From positions 3,511 to 67,510 of the forward strand of contig CAZPMH010000012.1 in assembly GCA_964587815.1 (NCBI GenBank): 64,000 nucleotides of DNA, given 5' to 3'. Position 1 is the stretch's first letter. Each line of letters opens with the position of its first letter. Shown piece after piece: positions 24,879 through 33,720 of this stretch. A program made the translations under genes and the position numbers. Below the pieces are notes generated by a model. That model was not told the origin of the DNA and made no database searches. It worked only from the letters and a program-made list of their open reading frames with translations. This DNA is from UBA1672 sp964587815. Lineage in GTDB: Bacteria; Pseudomonadota; Alphaproteobacteria; Micavibrionales; Micavibrionaceae.

Positions 24879-26021
24879 TTAGAATCGGTATGTCAGGCCT
24901 GCTGTGATTGACCAATCACGTTCCAGTTGCGTGCCGTTTAAATCCTGAACGATCGGGATTGAAACATCGGTTGAGAATTCAATTCCTTTTAACGCTTCAT
25001 ATGTCGGTGTGTAGCGGAAGTTGGTTCCGATTTCTACGATTTCGCCGCCATAATTGTTTGGGTCAGCGGTTTGAACGGGGGCAGTAATGAGAGGGTCAGC
25101 GCCATTAATATCGCCCAGCGTTTGCGCGCTGATGTTCAAGCCCGCACCAATTTCAGGTGTAAATTGATAACCGCTCCAGCCGACAACTCTGTGTAAATTG
25201 CCGAGGCGATAGTCTTCGCTGTTTTCGCTCTCCATTCTGATTGTGGCGTTGTATTGCGCGCCCCATGACCAGTTGTCGAGTGCACCTGCATACGTAATGC
25301 CCGGAAGCGCGTCCCATGTGCCGGAGCCTAGCTGCATAGCGTAAGGCAAGCGCAAAGTCGGGCGCGTTCCCATCGGTGTAAGAACGTCGTCTTCCTCGTC
25401 GATTGAGCCTGTCGGGATGCTGATGCCCAAGGATAAATTTACGCTGTGCATGTGGTCTTGGTAGATGTTGTAAATGCCTGTGACCGACGTGTCGCCCCAA
25501 CCCTTTGACTCGGTTGTGAAGCCACCGAGAACGTTTGTTCCCATGCCGCCTTGAAAGGTGATGTGGTTCATGGTGTTGTCCATATACATACCCATCGCCA
25601 TGACGGTGAATTTATCGGTGACGCCGTACATTGCGTGGAGCATGTGCATGTCCATTTTCATAGAAATCGGCACCACGCGCAGTGTTGGCGGCGGGCCGTT
25701 GGGGTTTGCAACGGTTGTGGCAATCTCTTCGGGGGAGATACCGCTCGTTCCTTGGCGATTGCCTTGCATGTTCATGCGTCGGTACACGTAAGAAACCATC
25801 CATTCGCCTTTTTTATGAACGTGGTCGCTCATGACGCCCAACGGACTTAGGGAGCGGTGATTGTCATGGTGGGCATGGTGATCATGATCTTTTGAGCCGA
25901 TGGTTGCTGTTTTATGGTCGGCGTGATGTTCATGTTGGGCATATGCTTGATTTGGGGTTGCTGTATTTACAAGACATAATGCTGTTCCTGCGCATAGGCA
26001 GATTTTCTGGAAATTTTTCAT
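24879..26021 (-). CDS. His-rich outer-membrane beta-barrel protein
   Basis: A signal peptide (cleavage after AYA) is followed by a His/Asp-rich segment (HEHHADHK, DHDHHAHHDNH). About 300 residues of alternating amphipathic strands end in a terminal Phe (GLTYRF), typical of outer-membrane barrels. Met-rich stretches such as MKMDMHMLHAMYG and MGMYMDNTMNH suggest metal contact, perhaps copper. The fold resembles the MetA-pathway phenol or transporter-like barrel proteins. It follows a DUF2946-like gene, a partner often seen with metal-related outer-membrane proteins. Function as a metal-related channel or sensor is inferred. Confidence 0.7.
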   Translation of the reverse strand: MKNFQKICLCAGTALCLVNTATPNQAYAQHEHHADHKTATIGSKDHDHHAHHDNHRSLSPLGVMSDHVHKKGEWMVSYVYRRMNMQGNRQGTSGISPEEIATTVANPNGPPPTLRVVPISMKMDMHMLHAMYGVTDKFTVMAMGMYMDNTMNHITFQGGMGTNVLGGFTTESKGWGDTSVTGIYNIYQDHMHSVNLSLGISIPTGSIDEEDDVLTPMGTRPTLRLPYAMQLGSGTWDALPGITYAGALDNWSWGAQYNATIRMESENSEDYRLGNLHRVVGWSGYQFTPEIGAGLNISAQTLGDINGADPLITAPVQTADPNNYGGEIVEIGTNFRYTPTYEALKGIEFSTDVSIPIVQDLNGTQLERDWSITAGLTYRF

Positions 26022-26063
26022 TTTTCACTCTCTTTAAATTTAAAAATTATTTGGTTTTTTGAT

Positions 26064-26456
26064 TTAGGAGAGATGAAAAGGTGGCGCACGTGGCTGTGCC
26101 GTAGGGTGATCTTGCTTTTGTATTTTAAGTGGGGTGGCAAGAAACAGGTTCTGATTTTTTGCTTTGGCGTCTGACAGATTAAAGACAGTTTCTATCGTGG
26201 CTGCGATATCTGTGTCGGTTTCATCATCTGATGCGTTTAGGCAGAGAAGGCATTTATTGCTTAATTCTATGGGGGCGGGGACTTCTTTTCCGTTTTCATC
26301 AACCAGAACTGTTCTGGTTCCAAACGCGCTACATACCAGGATCGGCGCGCCCTCTACTTGTTTGAGCCATAGAGGTGTTGTGTTTGACAGGAAAGACGCG
26401 GCCATCGCCAAAAGGGCGAGGATCAGAACATGTCTTTGTGCTTTCTTTCGTGTCAT
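26064..26456 (-). CDS. DUF2946-like small protein
   Basis: A 130-residue protein with an N-terminal hydrophobic segment (LILALLAMAASFL), likely a signal anchor. It shows LVCSAFGTRTVLVDENGKEV followed by NKCLLCLNA. This arrangement, a Cys before a short strand-rich stretch and then a CxxC pair, is that of DUF2946 proteins, which often sit beside copper or heavy-metal uptake genes. It precedes the His-rich barrel gene by 42 bp on the same strand, supporting a metal-handling role. Its exact function is unknown. Confidence 0.6.
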   Translation of the reverse strand: MTRKKAQRHVLILALLAMAASFLSNTTPLWLKQVEGAPILVCSAFGTRTVLVDENGKEVPAPIELSNKCLLCLNASDDETDTDIAATIETVFNLSDAKAKNQNLFLATPLKIQKQDHPTAQPRAPPFHLS

Positions 26457-26518
26457 GGGCAGGGTTTTATCGCAGTTTTATGTCTCTGTTACCCTGTTTT
26501 GTTTCGCGCGGTTTAGCC

Positions 26519-27811
26519 TTAAAATCGCTGATCTTGAAAAGTGGTCGGTGCGTTGTTCACCACGATGATGCCGCCATTTCTGAATTCCAGAACCGACAGG
26601 CCGCGTTCGGACATGCCGTTTGCGCGGAATCTGAATATTCCGTCTACACCGGCAAAGCCGTTTGGATTAAGGATTGATGCGCGGTCGAATGCGGGCGCGC
26701 CTCTGCGTTCTATGCCAATACGCGCCAGTGTGATTGCCAGGGCGGTTGCGTCATAGCCGAGAGAGGCGATGCGTGGTGGGTTTGTGTAGTAAGCGCGGTT
26801 ATAGCTGTTTTCGAATTTTGCGCGGACGCTGGGCGCTGGGGCGGCAAACCATGCGCCGTCAAGCGTACGATCGCTTGATAGAGTCGGATCATCAAACAAG
26901 CCTGTGCCGACGCGTTTGACCATTGTCGGCGGCATATCATATTGGTTTAAGAAACTGCCGACCTGACGGGCGAGTGTACCGCCAACGGGCATGAGCACAG
27001 CGTCGAACGGGGCGCCGTTTTGGTTGTTTGTTGCCCGTCGTGCGTCATAATCGGAGAAGCGGCGCACCACAAGGTTTAGATCTGTACCGTTTTGGTTAAA
27101 CCGTTCAATGCGCGAGCTTTGTACGCCTGCGCTTCTTGCTGCATTTTGGAACGCGGTGACTACGCCATCACCATACGGGCCTGTCGGGGCGAGAACGCCG
27201 ATGCGGCGTTTGCCTGTGGCTGTCGCATATTTTACAGCGCGTTCGACCTGGTCAAAGGGAAGGAAGCCGATAAGGTAGGTGTTATCTCCTGCGAGTGTCC
27301 AGTCGGTTGAAAAGGCGATCATATTGACGCCTGATTGCATGGTGACTTCTCTGGCGGCGCGCACGGAATGCGAGAAGAGGGGGCCGAGCACAAGTGTCGC
27401 GCCTTCATTCATGGCGGCGGTTGCGGCGGCGCGTGCGCCTGCGGCTGTGCCTTGTGTGTCTTTGGGTAATAATTCAAACGTATCGAATCCTAAATCGAAC
27501 AAGGCCATTTGCGCGGCGTTCAGCATGGATATGCCGATTTTTTTATGCTGACCTGTCAGTGGCAGAAGAACTGCGACTTTTACAGGTTGTTGAGCGGAGG
27601 ATACGGTTGTTGTTTCTGCGCTTAATTCCTGCACTTCGCCTTGTGGCGTGAGGGGGGCGGTTTTGTTTGTTGTCGGTGCGTTGTTGTTTTGCCCCCATGA
27701 CTGTAGCGTGCCGCCACCGCATCCTGATAAGAGCAAGCAGGCGAATGCGGCTACGAATAAAGTGGCTCTATTTTGTTTTTTATTGCGGATTTTTAAATAT
27801 AAGGCGCGCAT
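26519..27811 (-). CDS. LpoA-type penicillin-binding protein activator (lipoprotein)
   Basis: Lipoprotein with a lipobox LLSGC near residue 30, then a Thr/Asn-rich linker and a periplasmic-binding-protein fold of about 330 residues. VKVAVLLPLTGQHKKIG, LVLGPLFSHSVRAARE and MIAFSTDW match the LivJ-type C-terminal domain of LpoA, which activates PBP1A in E. coli. The long TPR N-terminal part of E. coli LpoA is absent, as is usual in alphaproteobacteria. The ATG at 27811 is preferred over a TTG at 27841. It is divergent from rsmI, 60 bp apart. Confidence 0.82.
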   Translation of the reverse strand: MRALYLKIRNKKQNRATLFVAAFACLLLSGCGGGTLQSWGQNNNAPTTNKTAPLTPQGEVQELSAETTTVSSAQQPVKVAVLLPLTGQHKKIGISMLNAAQMALFDLGFDTFELLPKDTQGTAAGARAAATAAMNEGATLVLGPLFSHSVRAAREVTMQSGVNMIAFSTDWTLAGDNTYLIGFLPFDQVERAVKYATATGKRRIGVLAPTGPYGDGVVTAFQNAARSAGVQSSRIERFNQNGTDLNLVVRRFSDYDARRATNNQNGAPFDAVLMPVGGTLARQVGSFLNQYDMPPTMVKRVGTGLFDDPTLSSDRTLDGAWFAAPAPSVRAKFENSYNRAYYTNPPRIASLGYDATALAITLARIGIERRGAPAFDRASILNPNGFAGVDGIFRFRANGMSERGLSVLEFRNGGIIVVNNAPTTFQDQRF

Positions 27812-27871
27812 AACAGTTTTTATTCTTTCGTGTTGTTGCAAAAAAAATACACATCAGGCTATATCGGAGTT

Positions 27872-28828
27872 ATGGGCACAAAGAATAAAGATAATAAAAC
27901 AAAAAAGCCAGAGGGCATTGGTCAAAAAACAGAGGCATGCACTGATTTTGGTTCTTCGGATGGCCGTGGCGATATGGTCGGCGGCTTACGCGCAGGGCTT
28001 TATCTTGTGGCGACGCCGATTGGGAATTTGCGCGATATTACTTTGCGCGCGCTGGATACGTTGCGGTCAGCGAATTTGGTTTTGTGCGAAGATACGCGTG
28101 TCAGCGGTAAATTGCTTAAGGCTTATGATATTAAGGCCAAGATGCAATCATATAATGACCACAGCGAGGGTGCAGATCATTCGGAATTGATTGAACGTAT
28201 TCAGGCGGGCGCGGTGATTGCACTGATTAGCGATGCGGGAATGCCGATGGTGTCTGACCCGGGATATAAATTAGTGCAGGCTTGTTATGATGCAGGCGTT
28301 TATGTGACGACTGTACCGGGTGCGAATGCGCCGCTTTCTGCGCTCCAGCTTTCGGGAATGCCGAGTAACGCGTTTAGTTTTATCGGGTTTTTGCCACATA
28401 AAAGTAAGGCGCGGCGAGATGTGCTGTCGGGCTGGCGCGATGCGCAGGGGAGTTTAATTGCTTTTGAGGCGGCGCCGCGCTTGTTGGATGCTTTGCGAGA
28501 TATCAGTGATGTTTTGCCTGACCGAGATGTGGCGGTTGTTCGGGAAATTACGAAATTGTATGAGCAAACACGTCGCGGGTTGCCGTCAGGGTTGATCGTT
28601 GATTATGAAAAGGACGGTTTGCCGAAGGGTGAGATCGTTCTCGTCATCGCGCCGCCTGCGCCGAAAACATATGATGATGCAGATGTCGATTATATGATAC
28701 GCAACGCACTTAAAACGATGCGTAGTAAAGATGCAGCAAAGGATGTAGCGAGAATAACAGGGAGAAAATCATCCGATATTTACGACCGGATTCTTGTGTT
28801 GTCAGCCGAAGAAAAGCAGGGTGATTGA
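27872..28828 (+). CDS. rsmI: 16S rRNA (cytidine(1402)-2'-O)-methyltransferase
   Basis: SAM enzyme that methylates C1402 of 16S rRNA in the decoding site (former YraL). Tetrapyrrole-methylase fold with LYLVATPIGNLRDITLRAL, LCEDTRVSGKLL, ALISDAGMPMVSDPGY and GFLPHKSKARRD. The length of 318 includes a 46-residue variable N-terminal tail. The ATG at 27872 has GGAG two bases upstream; the frame is open further back but those starts are worse. The next gene, yraN, starts one base after its stop. Confidence 0.93.
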   Translation: MGTKNKDNKTKKPEGIGQKTEACTDFGSSDGRGDMVGGLRAGLYLVATPIGNLRDITLRALDTLRSANLVLCEDTRVSGKLLKAYDIKAKMQSYNDHSEGADHSELIERIQAGAVIALISDAGMPMVSDPGYKLVQACYDAGVYVTTVPGANAPLSALQLSGMPSNAFSFIGFLPHKSKARRDVLSGWRDAQGSLIAFEAAPRLLDALRDISDVLPDRDVAVVREITKLYEQTRRGLPSGLIVDYEKDGLPKGEIVLVIAPPAPKTYDDADVDYMIRNALKTMRSKDAAKDVARITGRKSSDIYDRILVLSAEEKQGD

Positions 28829-28829
28829 T

Positions 28830-29201
28830 ATGCCGCTTTTTTCGAATGAAAAGACGAATTACGCTAAAGGCGTGGATGCTGAGGGGCAAGCGGCTCTTTA
28901 CTTGGAGGAGCGAGGCTTTCAAATTCTCAGTCGACGATACAAAACGAAGTTCGGTGAAATTGATTTGGTCATTAAGAAGGGCAATCTGATTTGCTTTGTT
29001 GAGGTTAAGCGGCGCGAGAGTCTGGAAGAGGCTTTGTTCTCTATTACACCGCGAAATCGGCAGCGGATTGAACAATCGGCCTTGTATTTCGGCGTTGATT
29101 TTCCTGAATATGCCGCATGTGATTTGCGATTTGATGTTATTGCAATAACGGGGGATGGACGGATTACGCATCTGGACAATGCGTGGTTGGCGGGGGCATA
29201 A
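28830..29201 (+). CDS. yraN: YraN/UPF0102 family endonuclease-like protein
   Basis: Holliday-junction-resolvase-like fold with the pattern AEGQAALYLEERGFQIL, then YKTKFGEIDLVIKK (catalytic Glu/Asp) and ICFVEVKRRES (Glu-Val-Lys). The length of 123 fits UPF0102. Function in cells is unclear. It begins at ATG 28830, one base after rsmI, a coupling also seen in E. coli. The hairpin TCCGAA-TCA-TTCGGA (29211-29225) follows with a poor T-run. Confidence 0.88.
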   Translation: MPLFSNEKTNYAKGVDAEGQAALYLEERGFQILSRRYKTKFGEIDLVIKKGNLICFVEVKRRESLEEALFSITPRNRQRIEQSALYFGVDFPEYAACDLRFDVIAITGDGRITHLDNAWLAGA

Positions 29202-29268
29202 TAAAGATTGTCCGAATCATTCGGATGTTTGAAGTTTGTCTGTTCGTATTATCTAAAGGGGTTCTCCC

Positions 29269-30072
29269 ATGTCTTATCGCTTACCACTTATTCTTGTTGC
29301 TAGTTGTTTTATGTTGTCGTCATGCGCAGGGGGCTTGATCGCCGCAGGCGGTGTTGCGGCAGGCAGCAGCGCAGCGCAAGAGGGCGGGTTATCCCGTGCG
29401 GTTAGTGATGCCCGTATTCAGGCAGAAATTAATGATTTGTGGTTTAACCACAACTTCACGATGTTCCGAAAATTGGACATGACCATTAATAAGGGTCGCG
29501 TTTTGGTGACAGGCGTTGTGCAAGACCCGCAACATCGCGTTGATGCCGTTCGCCTTGCTTGGCAACCTGAAGGCGTTGTGCAGGTGATTAACGAAATTAC
29601 GGTCGCGGATAGTAAAGGTATTGTCGGATTTGCATCTGATGCGTGGATTTCAACAACGCTTCGTTCTTCTTTCATTGTTGATAAGCAGGTTCAGTCGATT
29701 AATTATACGATTGATACGGTCGGCGGCGCAGTTTATTTGATGGGCTTTGCGCAAAGCAATGCCGAGCTTGATCGGGCGATTGATATTGCGCGTAACACGC
29801 GTGGCGTAAAGCAGGTGGTGAGCTACGTTAAGGTTAAAGGCAGTGGCGAAGATTTGGACAGTGCGTTCCAAAAAGGGCCGCAGAATAATAATGCCGTTGC
29901 GCAAGGCGGTTTCAATGCAAGCCAGCCAACACCGCAGCAGCAATATCAGCTTGAGCAGCAGCGCGCGACATCAAGCGGCAATGATCTTGTCGGGTTTGGC
30001 CGCGAGCCTGTGATTCAAAGTCCCGCAACGGCCGAGCCGATTGAGTGGACGCAGGAAAGCGTTTATGACTAA
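29269..30072 (+). CDS. BON-domain lipoprotein (DolP/YraP-like)
   Basis: Lipoprotein with lipobox MLSSC, then two BON domains: about 45-115 (DARIQAEINDLWFNHNF...VVQVINEITV) and about 125-200 (WISTTLRSSFIVDKQV...GVKQVVSYVKVKG). A Gln-rich tail of about 70 residues follows. E. coli DolP, a septum-associated outer-membrane lipoprotein needed for envelope integrity, has the same two-BON plan and sits in the same gene cluster. The tail is longer than in DolP. The end overlaps the next gene by 8 bp. Confidence 0.85.
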   Translation: MSYRLPLILVASCFMLSSCAGGLIAAGGVAAGSSAAQEGGLSRAVSDARIQAEINDLWFNHNFTMFRKLDMTINKGRVLVTGVVQDPQHRVDAVRLAWQPEGVVQVINEITVADSKGIVGFASDAWISTTLRSSFIVDKQVQSINYTIDTVGGAVYLMGFAQSNAELDRAIDIARNTRGVKQVVSYVKVKGSGEDLDSAFQKGPQNNNAVAQGGFNASQPTPQQQYQLEQQRATSSGNDLVGFGREPVIQSPATAEPIEWTQESVYD

Positions 30073-30928
30073 CGATGCGCTGTCCGCTTTAATAGAAGCG
30101 GGCAAGCAGAATGATGATGACCTTGACCTTGCCGTTTTGGGCGTCTCGTTTTTCATGTGTGAGCATCAGGGCATTTCGCAAGGGCGTTACCTTTCTCATC
30201 TGCAAAAACTGTCACGTGAAGTTGCCGCTCGTCATGCGGCGATTTTAGCAGAGGGTGGTGCGGATGACGCGGCGACCATCCTTGCGGCGTTTAAATTTGT
30301 TTTCAATGATACCCATGATTATCGACAAGATGATGCGGGCGCTGAAATTTTAGAGAGCGCGGATATCCTCCGGGTTATTCATCGCGCTTGTGGGCATCAG
30401 ATTGCTCTGGCGTATCTTTCGATTACGATTTTAAAGCAATTTTCTGCGTTTTCTTCTGTTCCATGTGTGGTGGAAGGTGTGAACGTTCCCGGGCGGTTTG
30501 TCTGCAGGCTTCTTTATAAGGGCGAGGCCTTGATTTTTGATCCTTCGGCGCAGTGCTGTATTTTGCAAGCCCATGATTTGCGCGAGAGCGTGAAAAATTT
30601 AAGGGGTGCGCATGCTGAATTGAGCCTTGCTGATTTGGATGGCCTTGATGGTCGTGCGGTCTTGCTTCGTCTGTGCCATTTGATTAAGGCGCGGCAGATA
30701 GAGATGGGGGATTATGAGCGGGCGCTTGGCTGTGTTGAGCGGATGATGTTGTTCGCGCCTGATGCGTATCCGCTACTTTTGGATGCGGGTGTTTTATGTG
30801 TTGAACTTTCTGAGCCTGAAAAGGCGGTTTCATATTTAGAGAGCTATATATCCCGTGCGCCGCATGATGCTGAGCGACGCGATGCGCGGTTGATTTTGGA
30901 TCAGCTTGCCGAGGATGTGAAAAGCTGA
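30065..30928 (+). CDS. SirB1/transglutaminase-like and TPR protein
   Basis: A 287-residue soluble protein. The N-terminal two thirds match the SirB1 N-terminal (transglutaminase-like) pattern, with ADILRVIHRACGHQIALAYL and a VEGVNVPGRFVCRL stretch like the SirB1 VxxPGHFL strand. The C-terminal part has TPR-type helices (MGDYERALGCVERMM and EPEKAVSYLESYISRAPHDA). The usual catalytic Cys of transglutaminases is not clearly placed. The ATG at 30065 overlaps the dolP-like stop, so the two are translationally coupled. Role unknown. Confidence 0.7.
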   Translation: MTNDALSALIEAGKQNDDDLDLAVLGVSFFMCEHQGISQGRYLSHLQKLSREVAARHAAILAEGGADDAATILAAFKFVFNDTHDYRQDDAGAEILESADILRVIHRACGHQIALAYLSITILKQFSAFSSVPCVVEGVNVPGRFVCRLLYKGEALIFDPSAQCCILQAHDLRESVKNLRGAHAELSLADLDGLDGRAVLLRLCHLIKARQIEMGDYERALGCVERMMLFAPDAYPLLLDAGVLCVELSEPEKAVSYLESYISRAPHDAERRDARLILDQLAEDVKS

Positions 30929-31117
30929 TCATACGCGGTTATGTTTTGGTCTTGTTGATCGTGCGCTTTGGCGGAACATTTGTGGATTTCATCATAAAAG
31001 GGAGGGCTAGGGCTTGCGCCCTCGGTGATTCGGTTTTAAGAGTGTAGTGTTGCGTTATTGTATGTTTAGGAATTTAACGCCGTGAAAAATTAGAATTGAG
31101 TTGGAAGGAAAATCCCG

Positions 31118-31648
31118 ATGTTTATGCGTTACTTTACACTTTTTGCCGCTGTTTTGATTGTGAGTGCTTGTGGCACGTCCGGAAATAAGGGCGGTGTTGA
31201 AACTGGTTCAGCAGAGACGGTTGATATAACATTTCCTGACAACCCAGGTGGAGTTTACGAAGACGTTGAGAGTGATGATTTCGGTCCATCGCCTGGTACG
31301 CAGGCTGACTTGGTTGTGAATGTAGGTGATCGCGTGTTTTTTGAAACGGATAGCTCTGATCTAACGCTTTCGGCGCGTACGACGTTGGAAAATCAAGCGG
31401 CGTGGTTGCAGCAATATCCGAACCTTACTGTAACAGTTGAAGGGCATGCGGATGAGCGCGGGACACGTGAATATAACCTTGCCTTGGGTGAGCGTCGTGC
31501 GAATTCAGCGCGTAATTATCTGGTTGCTTTGGGCGTTTCCGCGTCTCGCATTACAACGTTGAGCTATGGTAAGGAACGCCCTGCAGTTCCTGGCTCTAAC
31601 GCGACATCATGGGCGCAGAACCGTCGCAGCGTGACAAAGGTACAGTAA
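31118..31648 (+). CDS. pal: Peptidoglycan-associated lipoprotein Pal
   Basis: Outer-membrane lipoprotein that binds peptidoglycan and partners with TolB for constriction of the outer membrane. The lipobox is IVSAC at about residue 18, then an acidic linker. The OmpA-like domain starts at about 70 (VFFETDSSDLT) with TVEGHADERGTREYNLALGE and RRANSARNYLVALGV. The length of 176 is normal. AAGGA lies upstream of the ATG. The tolQRAB genes are not upstream as usual; a SirB1-like gene is there instead. cpoB follows by 60 bp, with a weak hairpin between. Confidence 0.93.
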   Translation: MFMRYFTLFAAVLIVSACGTSGNKGGVETGSAETVDITFPDNPGGVYEDVESDDFGPSPGTQADLVVNVGDRVFFETDSSDLTLSARTTLENQAAWLQQYPNLTVTVEGHADERGTREYNLALGERRANSARNYLVALGVSASRITTLSYGKERPAVPGSNATSWAQNRRSVTKVQ

Positions 31649-31650
31649 TA

Positions 31651-31667
31651 CGCCTAGTTTTAAGGCG
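31651..31667 (+). terminator. Weak hairpin after pal
   Basis: CGCCT (31651-31655) can pair with AGGCG (31663-31667) across a short AT loop, with AGCCTTTTA after it. It may reduce read-through from abundant pal into cpoB. Confidence 0.35.
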
Positions 31668-31708
31668 AGCCTTTTATTCTCAGTTTATCAAATAAGGAGC
31701 GTTTTCTT

Positions 31709-32491
31709 ATGTTCTCTTCTTGTGTAAAGCCTCTACGCCTGATTTGTGGTGCATCGCTTCTTTTTGGTTTATCGGTTTCTGCGGCGCAAGTGCAGGCGCA
31801 ATCTGCGGCGGCGGCAAGTGAGATACGTTTTCAGCAGATGGAGCAGGAAATACGCCGTCTGACAGGGCAGATTGAAGAGCAGAATTTTGAAATACGTCAG
31901 TTGAAAGAGGCTCTTCGGAAAATGCAGGCCGATGTTGATGCGTTGCGTCTTGGGGGAGGGCAATCTGCCACTCAGCAAGCGCCTGATTTTAATGTGTCTC
32001 CACCGCCTAACGTGACGCCTTCTGCAGACGGGAATGAGCGCCCGACTAATACCCTTGGCACGCTTGTGAAGCCACAAGATGGTGGCGCAGCTAAGCCCTC
32101 ACAGGATGAAGCGCCACGCTATTATGATTATGCCTATTCCTTCATAACAAACCGCGAGTTTGATAAGGCAGAGCAGGCATTTGCGCAGTTTATTTCTGAC
32201 TTCCCTGATCATAGCTTGGTTGCGAATGCTAAATATTGGTACGGAGAAACATTCTATGTGCGTGGATCGTACGAGCCTGCTGCGCGGATTTTTGCAGAAG
32301 GCTATAAAAACTATCCGAAAAGCCAGAAAGCGCCTGATAATTTGTTGAAATTGGGCATGGCGTTGATTGGCATGGGTAAAACGGGCGATGCGTGTATTGC
32401 GTTAAAACAGTTGAAGAGCCAGTATTCCGATGCGTCCAAGCCGATTTTAAAGCGTGCCGACACGGAAATGGGCCGTATTGATTGCGAATAG
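31709..32491 (+). CDS. cpoB: Tol-Pal system protein CpoB (YbgF)
   Basis: Periplasmic protein that couples Tol-Pal to PBP1B-driven wall synthesis. A signal peptide (cleavage near VQAQS) precedes a coiled-coil trimerisation segment (about residues 32-75, IRFQQMEQEIRRLTGQIEEQ), a Gln/Pro linker and a C-terminal TPR domain (about 140-258) with YDYAYSFITNREFDKAEQAF and YWYGETFYVRGSYEPAARIF. The length of 260 matches the family. It follows pal. Confidence 0.92.
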   Translation: MFSSCVKPLRLICGASLLFGLSVSAAQVQAQSAAAASEIRFQQMEQEIRRLTGQIEEQNFEIRQLKEALRKMQADVDALRLGGGQSATQQAPDFNVSPPPNVTPSADGNERPTNTLGTLVKPQDGGAAKPSQDEAPRYYDYAYSFITNREFDKAEQAFAQFISDFPDHSLVANAKYWYGETFYVRGSYEPAARIFAEGYKNYPKSQKAPDNLLKLGMALIGMGKTGDACIALKQLKSQYSDASKPILKRADTEMGRIDCE

Positions 32492-32577
32492 TTTTATCGC
32501 TTTGCCATGTTCTGGCCTCTGTAAGATTTCCTTTTTTGTTTGTGTGATGATGCTTCCGTGCTAATGGTGGCTTTGTT

Positions 32578-33564
32578 ATGCCTGATTTAGCAGAGTTTTT
32601 TAGAGATTTTGACGATGTTCTACGCCGAGACGTCGCCGTTGCCGTTTCGGGCGGGCCGGATAGCATGGCGCTGTGTCGGGCATTGTTAGATTATCTGGAT
32701 GCGCATCAACGCGACACTTTCGTTCACATATTTACGGTTAATCATAATTTGCGGGATGAAGCGCAGGCAGAGGCTGAGATGGTTGGCCGTGCTTTTGCTG
32801 GTTTTTCGCAGGCGCGCCATCATATTTTGCAGTGGGATCATGGCGGTGATGTCGACAGTCGCCTTCAAGAGCGAGCGCGAAATGCACGATATGATTTGAT
32901 TTCAAAGGCTATGTCCGAGCACGGTTTGACGCATTTGTTTTTAGGGCATCATCAGGACGATCAGGTTGAAACCTTCTTATTTCGTCTTGCGAAGGGGAGC
33001 GGATTGGATGGGCTGGCATGTATGGTTCCTCGTCAAAAGAGGGGCGATATTACTTTGTGTCGGCCGTTTCTTGATGTTCCTAAATCTGATTGCGTTGATT
33101 TTTGTGATGACCACAAAATACCTTACGCCGAAGATCGTTCAAATGATGACCCGTCATATGCGCGGGTCAGGTTGCGTCACTCTTTTTCTGTTCTGGAAGA
33201 GGAGGGGTTTGATGGAAAAAGGCTTTCCCGTTTGACGCGCCGTATGGCACGGGCGACGGAGGCTTTGGATGTTGTCAGCAATGAGGCGTATGAAGCCTGC
33301 CTTTTAATTAACGATATGAGTCGTGTTGTTTTTAATTTTAAGGCGTTGAAAAATAATCCGGAAGAGATTTTTTTTAGGGTTTTAAAGTGTGCAGTTTATG
33401 GCTTGGTTGGCCAAGATGGCTATGGTCTCCGTATGGAGCGGTTTGAGCGTTTATGTGAGCATTTCTACACGACTGAGCCCCCTCAAAAACAAACAATGGG
33501 CGGTGTGATTTTTAGCGTTTCTGATGATGGAGCGGAAATCATCCTCGAAAAAGAGGTGCGTTAG
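32578..33564 (+). CDS. tilS: tRNA(Ile)-lysidine synthase
   Basis: Adds lysine to C34 of tRNA-Ile(CAU), letting it read AUA. The PP-loop SGGPDSMALCRAL is at residues 24-36. RLQERARNARYDL, FLGHHQDDQVETFLFRLAKG and GLDGLACM are core TilS blocks. At 328 residues it lacks the C-terminal domains of the E. coli enzyme, as in many alphaproteobacterial forms. It lies between cpoB and ftsH as in many alphaproteobacteria. Confidence 0.92.
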   Translation: MPDLAEFFRDFDDVLRRDVAVAVSGGPDSMALCRALLDYLDAHQRDTFVHIFTVNHNLRDEAQAEAEMVGRAFAGFSQARHHILQWDHGGDVDSRLQERARNARYDLISKAMSEHGLTHLFLGHHQDDQVETFLFRLAKGSGLDGLACMVPRQKRGDITLCRPFLDVPKSDCVDFCDDHKIPYAEDRSNDDPSYARVRLRHSFSVLEEEGFDGKRLSRLTRRMARATEALDVVSNEAYEACLLINDMSRVVFNFKALKNNPEEIFFRVLKCAVYGLVGQDGYGLRMERFERLCEHFYTTEPPQKQTMGGVIFSVSDDGAEIILEKEVR

Positions 33565-33720
33565 TGTGTCATGCATGTTTTCAAATACAGCTTTTATCTA
33601 CGGCTTTTATCGCAAAACTAACGTAAAGTTAAGATGTCGCTTTGTAAGGTGTAATGTGAATTCTGTTACTCGTTAAAATTAATATAGCCAAGTGGTTAAG
33701 GTTTTTATAGAATAACAGTT
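33565..33720. other. Non-coding spacer upstream of the small ORF and ftsH
   Basis: The 337 bp between tilS and ftsH are AT-rich. This first part shows no ORF, no convincing terminator and no clear promoter hexamers. A small ORF follows at 33721-33870, then the ftsH ribosome site. No heat-shock-type promoter could be recognised by eye. Confidence 0.4.

Noticed and set aside
29211..29225. Hairpin TCCGAA-TCA-TTCGGA between yraN and the DolP-like gene
   Set aside because: Symmetric, but no T-run, so not called a terminator; may be a chance dyad or an operator.
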